Shown here: positions 33,171 through 33,455 of the stretch, one piece after another
Numbering within the stretch: position 1 is the stretch's first letter
Layout of the letters: each line of letters begins with the position of its first letter
Source: Planctomycetota bacterium
GTDB lineage: Bacteria > Planctomycetota > JACOTG01 > JAJDCM01
Reading direction: 5' to 3'
DNA: 33,455 nucleotides
NCBI GenBank assembly: GCA_029260825.1
Contig: JAJDCM010000072.1
Span: 1 to 33,455, forward strand
Position numbers and translations under genes: made by a program
Notes under the pieces: model-generated
What the model saw: the letters and a program-made list of their open reading frames with translations, nothing else
The model's database searches: none
What the model was told of the DNA's origin: nothing

Positions 33171-33455
33171 GTCTCTTGTTTCCTCGGTAAGGTCGATGAC
33201 CTTTGCGTCCCGGAGAACTTTTTCCAGGGCCTTCTCGTCAACGGGAGCTCTTCCATCGTCGGTAAGGACAGTGGCTTCCTTGCAAGTTGAGCACTTGGTC
33301 ACAACGACGGTGTAGACGGATTAACTCTTCTTGTCGGAGAGCTTTCCCTGGACGTAGGCGTCGGCCAGAAGAGTGGCCAGCTGAAGGTCGTTCACGCCTT
33401 CCCCCATTTCCTCCTGCAAGCCTCTCTTCGCGGTTTCCCAGACCTCAAGAGCCGA
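33171..33455 (-). pseudogene. Remnant of an HNH-endonuclease-family gene with an in-frame TAA (partial, right edge)
   Basis: From the right edge the minus strand reads 44 codons (for example ALEVWETAKRGLQEE, LQLATLLADAYVQGKL) to a TAA at 33321-33323. The same frame then continues with convincing protein: SVYTVVVTKCSTCKEATVL, TDDGRAPVDEKALEKVL, DAKVIDL. A C-x2-C pair followed by a G-x-x-P-V and a DA-x-V-[IL]-D stretch, preceded by a W-E-x-A-[KR]-R helix, is the order I recall from the middle of HNH endonuclease proteins of the DUF222-like type. The expected HNH domain does not follow: after about 33170 the frame turns low in similarity and runs into the end of the GT4 gene. It could instead be two short genes (the second from GTG 33302). 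The family call is from memory of pattern only. Confidence 0.45.

Noticed and set aside
1..33455. CRISPR arrays, insertion sequences, integrases, prophage genes, plasmid origin
   Set aside because: No regularly spaced repeats, transposase or integrase motifs, terminal inverted repeats or phage proteins were seen on reading both strands.

Overview
The window (33,455 bases, roughly 58-60% G+C by eye) comes from a diderm bacterium that makes lipopolysaccharide. It has lipid A genes, ADP-heptose genes, heptosyltransferase and WaaP-like kinase genes, and several signal peptides and lipoboxes. A Ser/Thr kinase with a propeller-like tail, FG-GAP/VCBS and TPR proteins, an arylsulfotransferase-like and a sulfatase-like protein, and an LpxK N-terminus of the kind I associate with planctomycetes all suggest Planctomycetota. 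A relative such as Myxococcota cannot be excluded. No rRNA, tRNA, CRISPR array or insertion sequence was seen, and no gene-free stretch exceeds about 300 bases.

Layout. 1-92: start of a minus-strand membrane protein running off the left edge. Up to 1427: TPR-amidase-LysM protein with an unresolved 5' end. 1641-2888: anchored seven-repeat FG-GAP propeller, followed by a clear terminator. 3042-6109: a GT-C-like membrane protein with a TPR tail, overlapping a GNAT acetyltransferase. 6076-8255 (minus): lipoprotein RidA and a secreted alpha/beta hydrolase. 8505-9554: secreted protein of unknown function.

9605-19262 is the core of the window, a nine-gene co-directional LPS cluster: lpxK, an LpxL-like acyltransferase, hldE, a second heptose-kinase-like gene, a second heptose nucleotidyltransferase-like gene with a histone-H1-like lysine tail, a WaaP/KdkA-like kinase, two GT4-type glycosyltransferases and a GT9 heptosyltransferase. 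Several genes overlap or nearly touch, so co-translation is likely. Together they cover late lipid A assembly, heptose activation, and core sugar transfer and phosphorylation.

19272-20590 holds three small membrane proteins. 20649-22121 is an arylsulfotransferase-like protein, and 22206-25538 a tricorn-type S41 protease of visibly lower G+C. 25575-26530 is an alpha/beta hydrolase broken by an exact 8-bp tandem duplication. 26635-27975 is a sulfatase-family lipoprotein without the formylglycine Cys/Ser. 27992-31669 (minus) is a 1225-residue kinase with a HEPN-like motif near its N-terminus. 31794-33041 is a GT4 glycosyltransferase. The right edge carries a minus-strand remnant, interrupted by TAA, that resembles the middle of an HNH-endonuclease-family protein.

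The observations I rate highest are the 8-bp duplication, the lysine-rich tail on a sugar nucleotidyltransferase, the fused and split heptose modules side by side, and the HEPN-like/kinase/propeller fusion.
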